Shown here: one piece after another, positions 61,199-64,000 of the stretch | Position numbering within the stretch: position 1 is the stretch's first letter | How the letters are laid out: each line of letters begins with the position of its first letter | Source: Streptomyces sp. NBC_00154 | Lineage (GTDB): Bacteria; Actinomycetota; Actinomycetes; Streptomycetales; Streptomycetaceae | Length of the DNA stretch: 64,000 nt | NCBI RefSeq assembly: GCF_026342835.1 | Contig: NZ_JAPEMI010000001.1 | Location: 6,144,501 to 6,208,500 of the forward strand | Reading direction: 5' to 3' | Translations under genes and position numbers: made by a program | Notes under the pieces: generated by a model | Told to the model about the DNA's origin: nothing | Database searches by the model: none | Seen by the model: only the letters and a program-made list of their open reading frames with translations

Positions 61199-62692
61199 TC
61201 ATTGTCCGGGGGACGCCACATAGACGGCGAGGTCCGTGCCCCCGCGCAGCGGTGGCAGGGATTCGGGGCGCCAGGCGCGGGCGTAGGCGGGTGGCTTGTG
61301 CCCGGGAGCCACGATCACCGCGACAGGGGTGCGACGGGCTGCCGCGCGCAGACCGTCGGTGGTGATGCTCCCGTCGTGGCCGCCGACCTGTCGCGACGCG
61401 CAGCCGGCGTAGTAGCCGATCGGCACCGCGTCGAAACCGGTGACCACACAGGGTGGGCGCACCCCCAGAAGGTGCAGCCGGTCGGCGATCGCCGTGTACT
61501 CCTGCCGCGCCACGCGGCTGCGGGCGACGACGTGGCCGAGTACCCAGTACTGGACGGCGAAGTGACCGGCCAGGGCGTACGCGAGCAACACGGCGACCGA
61601 CGGCCGCCACCCGGGGCGGACCGAAGTGAACAGGCCGCGCAGGCACTCGGCGACGGGAAGCGCCAGCAGAGCGTAGGTGGGGAGCAGGAACCGGGGGGCA
61701 GCGTAGTCGATCATGAACAGGTAGGGCGTCGCCATGGACGCCGCGACCAGGGTCGCGAGGACGGCGGCAGGGCGGCGCGGGCCGGCGGCGACGATGCCGC
61801 CCGCTGTGAGCAGCGGCAGCGCGAGCCACCATGCCGCGGTGACCGGGTGCTTCCAGGGCACCTCGCACGGGCGGCACAGAGTCCGCCCGTCCAAGGCTCG
61901 AATCTGATCGTCGACGGCCAGATGTCGGCCCAGGCCGCCCTGAATCTCGCTGGCGCGGTGCAACCGGGCGGCCACGCCGCCGTAGTGCAGCTGGGCTTCG
62001 ATGATCCATGGTGCCAAGCCGAGGAGAAGGGCGGCGACGAGCAGGGCCGGCACGGCCGGGCGCCGCCAGCCCGGGACCGCCAGAGCTGCCACGACCAGAG
62101 GCAGGACCAGGTAGCAGGCGTCCGAGGGCCGCATGAGGGCGACCAGAACCACACCGGCGCCGAGGCCGGCGAGCGCCTTGCCGTCGGTCGTTTCCCTGAC
62201 TGCTCGGAGGAAGCAGCCCACGGCGGCCAGCGACCCCAGGGCGCACCACAGGTTGGGCATCGCCATCGGGCCGTAGTACAGGGTGATCCATAGCCCGGCG
62301 AACATCGCGCCCGCCGCGGCGAGAACCGCGGGTGGCAGAAGGCGACGCCAGACCCACAGGGCGACGAAGAGCCCGAATCCGGAGCACAGCGCCAGATACA
62401 CGTGCAGCGCGGCCGTGGAGGAGGTCAGCGCGGCCAGGGGTGCGACCAGGTACGAAATTCCCCGCGCTCGGGGCGCACTGAAGAACGCGGCCGGAACATC
62501 CCGGCTGACCTGGCTGACGTAGACGGTCTCGTCCCAGCCGAGTCCCGAGCCGGGCACCACCAGCACCAGCTGGACGAAAGTGAAGGCGGCGGCGACGGCC
62601 GCCAGCCAGGGAAACGGGCGGCCGTACGTGTTGTCGGCACGGGAGAGCCGCATCTGCGCCACTCGCGGGCCGACGGCCAGTCGGTCGGGCAT
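61199..62692 (-). CDS. Polytopic membrane protein, GT-C/GT39-like glycosyltransferase
   Basis: 497 aa from ATG 62692 (another Met at residue 14). About ten to twelve membrane segments are present (for example WLAAVAAAFTFVQLVLVVPG). The first extracytoplasmic loop holds GWDETVYVSQ, the acidic motif typical of GT-C transferases such as PMT/ArnT that use polyprenyl-phosphate sugars. The C-terminal soluble part (VVTGFDAVPIGYYAGC ... AVYVASPG) is typical of these proteins. It may glycosylate proteins or cell-wall polymers; the substrate is unknown. Confidence 0.72.
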   Translation of the reverse strand: MPDRLAVGPRVAQMRLSRADNTYGRPFPWLAAVAAAFTFVQLVLVVPGSGLGWDETVYVSQVSRDVPAAFFSAPRARGISYLVAPLAALTSSTAALHVYLALCSGFGLFVALWVWRRLLPPAVLAAAGAMFAGLWITLYYGPMAMPNLWCALGSLAAVGCFLRAVRETTDGKALAGLGAGVVLVALMRPSDACYLVLPLVVAALAVPGWRRPAVPALLVAALLLGLAPWIIEAQLHYGGVAARLHRASEIQGGLGRHLAVDDQIRALDGRTLCRPCEVPWKHPVTAAWWLALPLLTAGGIVAAGPRRPAAVLATLVAASMATPYLFMIDYAAPRFLLPTYALLALPVAECLRGLFTSVRPGWRPSVAVLLAYALAGHFAVQYWVLGHVVARSRVARQEYTAIADRLHLLGVRPPCVVTGFDAVPIGYYAGCASRQVGGHDGSITTDGLRAAARRTPVAVIVAPGHKPPAYARAWRPESLPPLRGGTDLAVYVASPGQ

Positions 62693-62879
62693 GGATCAGT
62701 CCTCCACGGCAACGGACAGCGGGCCGGGCTCTGTGCGCAACTCTGCGAGTGCCGGGCGCAACTGACCATCGTTGATCGGCCATGTGGGGCACGCGCCGTG
62801 CCGGGCGTGCGGTGGAGGAGAGGCGAATGGCAGGCGGCTCACCCAGCGATCACGGGGTCAGCCGGCGGGAGACGAGACG

Positions 62880-63030
62880 GGTCCCGTGCTTTTCAGGGCG
62901 GTGAACCTGTTCGACCCGGAGGCGGTCGCCCTGGGCGGGACGTTCCGAGGGCTGATGCCGTGGCGCGGTGCGCCCTCGGACGCCCGGCTCACCGCCCGGG
63001 TGGTGCACGAGGACTCGATCGCCGGACGGG
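62880..63030 (+). pseudogene. ROK-family protein, C-terminal fragment
   Basis: One plus-strand frame reads FRAVNLFDPEAVALGGTFRG, followed by LMPWRGAPSDARLTARVV. It resembles the segment of ROK regulators/kinases with the N-x-x-DP-x-x-VVLGG motif. The rest of the gene and the ROK signature are missing. It runs into the shared terminator. Confidence 0.55.
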
Positions 63031-63058
63031 CCGGAATCAGGCCCGTCCGGCGATCGAG
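63014..63058. terminator. Bidirectional terminator, 19-bp stem
   Basis: CTCGATCGCCGGACGGGCC (63014-63032) with its perfect complement (63040-63058) and loop GGAATCA. It lies directly after the end of the beta-glucosidase gene on the minus strand and the ROK fragment on the plus strand. Confidence 0.88.
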
Positions 63059-63066
63059 GACATCGT

Positions 63067-64000
63067 TTACGGCCGGTGCGCGGCGATCAGCTGCTGATAC
63101 CAGCGGTAGCTGTCCTTCGGGGTCCGCTCCTGGGTGTCGTAGTCGACCCGGATGATCCCGAACCGCTTCGCATAGCCCAGCGCCCACTCGAAGTTGTCCA
63201 GCAGCGACCAGACGTAGTAGCCGCGTACGTCGACACCGGCGTCCATCGCCGCCTTCAGAGCGGTCAGGTGACTCTGCAGGTAGCTCACCCGGTCGGCGTC
63301 GTGGACGGCACCGTCCGGGCCGACGGTGTCGAACTCGGCCGAGCCGTTCTCGGTGATGTGCACCGGCGGCAGGGCGTCACCGTACGTCCGCTTCAGCGTG
63401 GTCAGCAGATCGGTGAAGGACTCGGGGACGACCGGCCAGCCCATCGCTGTGCGCCGGACGCCCGGGTACTCCGTCTCGGTGTACCGGTTGTCCGTGGCGA
63501 CGCGCAGCGCCGGGTCGGCCTCGCGGTGAGGGGCGGCGGCGACCACGATGGGCCGGTAGTAGTTGATGCCCAGGAAGTCCAGGGGCTGGGAGATCAGCTC
63601 CAGGTCACCCTCACGGCGGAAGTCCTGCGCGGTGATCAGCTCGCCCCAGGTCTCCTCATCGGTCGCCGGGTAGCGGCCCGCGAGGATCGGCTCGGTCCAC
63701 ACCAGGTTGTGCTGGGTGTCGGCGCGGACGACGGCGGCGAGGTCGGCGTCCGATTCGGTGGCCGGGACGTTGCGGTCCAGGTTGAGCGTGATCCCCGCCT
63801 CGCGGACACCCGCGGCGCGCAGCGCCTTCATCGCCAGGCCGTGACCGACGAGCAGATGATGCGCGGCGGCCAGCGCCCCGGTGCCCTCCTTGGCACCCGG
63901 CGCGTGCCGGCCCACGGAGTAGCCGAGGAAGGCGCTGCACCACGGCTCGTTGAGCGTGATCCAGCGCGGCACCCGGTCGCCGAGGTGCTCGGCGACGATC
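63067..64000 (-). CDS. GH1 beta-glucosidase, C-terminal two-thirds (cut by window edge)
   Basis: The frame is open to base 64000, so the N-terminus lies outside. The acid/base motif WITLNEPW, the nucleophile motif HITENGS (Glu) and the substrate-site segments DFLGINYYRP and GYYVWSLLDNFEWALGYAKRFG identify a GH1 beta-glucosidase. About 311 residues of the usual 450-470 are visible. It hydrolyses beta-glucosides such as cellobiose, usually in the cytoplasm in Streptomyces. The gene ends at a strong terminator. Confidence 0.95.
   Translation of the reverse strand, partial: IVAEHLGDRVPRWITLNEPWCSAFLGYSVGRHAPGAKEGTGALAAAHHLLVGHGLAMKALRAAGVREAGITLNLDRNVPATESDADLAAVVRADTQHNLVWTEPILAGRYPATDEETWGELITAQDFRREGDLELISQPLDFLGINYYRPIVVAAAPHREADPALRVATDNRYTETEYPGVRRTAMGWPVVPESFTDLLTTLKRTYGDALPPVHITENGSAEFDTVGPDGAVHDADRVSYLQSHLTALKAAMDAGVDVRGYYVWSLLDNFEWALGYAKRFGIIRVDYDTQERTPKDSYRWYQQLIAAHRP

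Overview
The window is high-GC actinobacterial DNA, almost certainly Streptomyces. The evidence is very strong third-codon GC bias, GGAGG ribosome sites, GTG/TTG starts, Tat-exported glycosidases, LacI-controlled sugar loci, actinobacterial ctaD-ctaF and qcrB genes, a LAL-type regulator, and the Streptomyces-typical neighbourhood of cold-shock protein, DEAD-box helicase, CBS protein and SCO5918-like protein. Pseudogenes and rearrangement scars are very frequent, which suggests accessory (chromosome-arm or island) DNA. Two clean IS insertions, a Tn7-like remnant and an isolated tRNA 3' half point the same way.

Region 1 (1-11.3 kb). Decayed regulators (XRE tail, alpha/beta hydrolase, RsbW-like kinases) surround two copies of a module of about 1.06 kb at 1583-2652 and 7968-9019. 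Each copy has about 700 nt of conserved non-coding sequence, GCAGT-rich and then strongly structured, ending in a G+C-rich hairpin just before a 112-aa MerR-type protein. Stems differ between copies by pairing-preserving changes, so this looks like an undescribed or poorly described structured RNA plus MerR module. Between the copies lie a cold-shock gene with a hairpin/U-tract leader, a decayed csp copy, a frameshifted DEAD-box helicase, a CBS protein and an SCO5918-like protein. A truncated PP2C phosphatase and a LuxR fragment follow.

Region 2 (11.3-39.7 kb). This is a large fructan (levan/inulin/sucrose) utilisation locus: two fructokinases, two LacI regulators, a five-gene peptide/nickel-type ABC transporter, a three-gene CUT1 sugar transporter and four GH32 fructosidases. 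Two of the GH32 enzymes are cytoplasmic-type and two are large and Tat-exported. The first fructokinase is split by an IS4-family element with a 10-bp target duplication. A fifth secreted levanase is cut short at a Tn7-like remnant made of TnsA, the TnsB N-terminus and a TniQ-like C-terminus. The expected workflow is extracellular fructan hydrolysis, oligosaccharide import by either transporter, intracellular GH32 cleavage, and phosphorylation by PfkB-type fructokinase.

Region 3 (39.7-56.2 kb). This is an accessory island of mostly broken genes (HIT fragment, HNH protein, FKBP isomerase, ATP-binding fragments, GH105 pseudogene, CdtB-like nuclease/lectin chimera). At its centre is an ESX/WXG100-associated polymorphic toxin locus: a WXG100 protein, a 589-aa toxin with an RNase A-like CdiA C-terminal domain, and a putative immunity gene. 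An ISL3 element with an 8-bp target duplication follows, then an orphan toxin tip with its CdiI-type immunity gene. A truncated LAL regulator runs into the 3' half of a tRNA-Pro gene, probably an attachment-site scar.

Region 4 (56.2-64 kb). A histidine-rich secreted peptide, an unlinked cytochrome b (QcrB-like), a ctaD-ctaF pair with a perfect inverted repeat upstream, a GT-C-like membrane protein, a ROK fragment, and the C-terminal two-thirds of a GH1 beta-glucosidase running off the window. No CRISPR array, rRNA gene or intact tRNA gene was seen.
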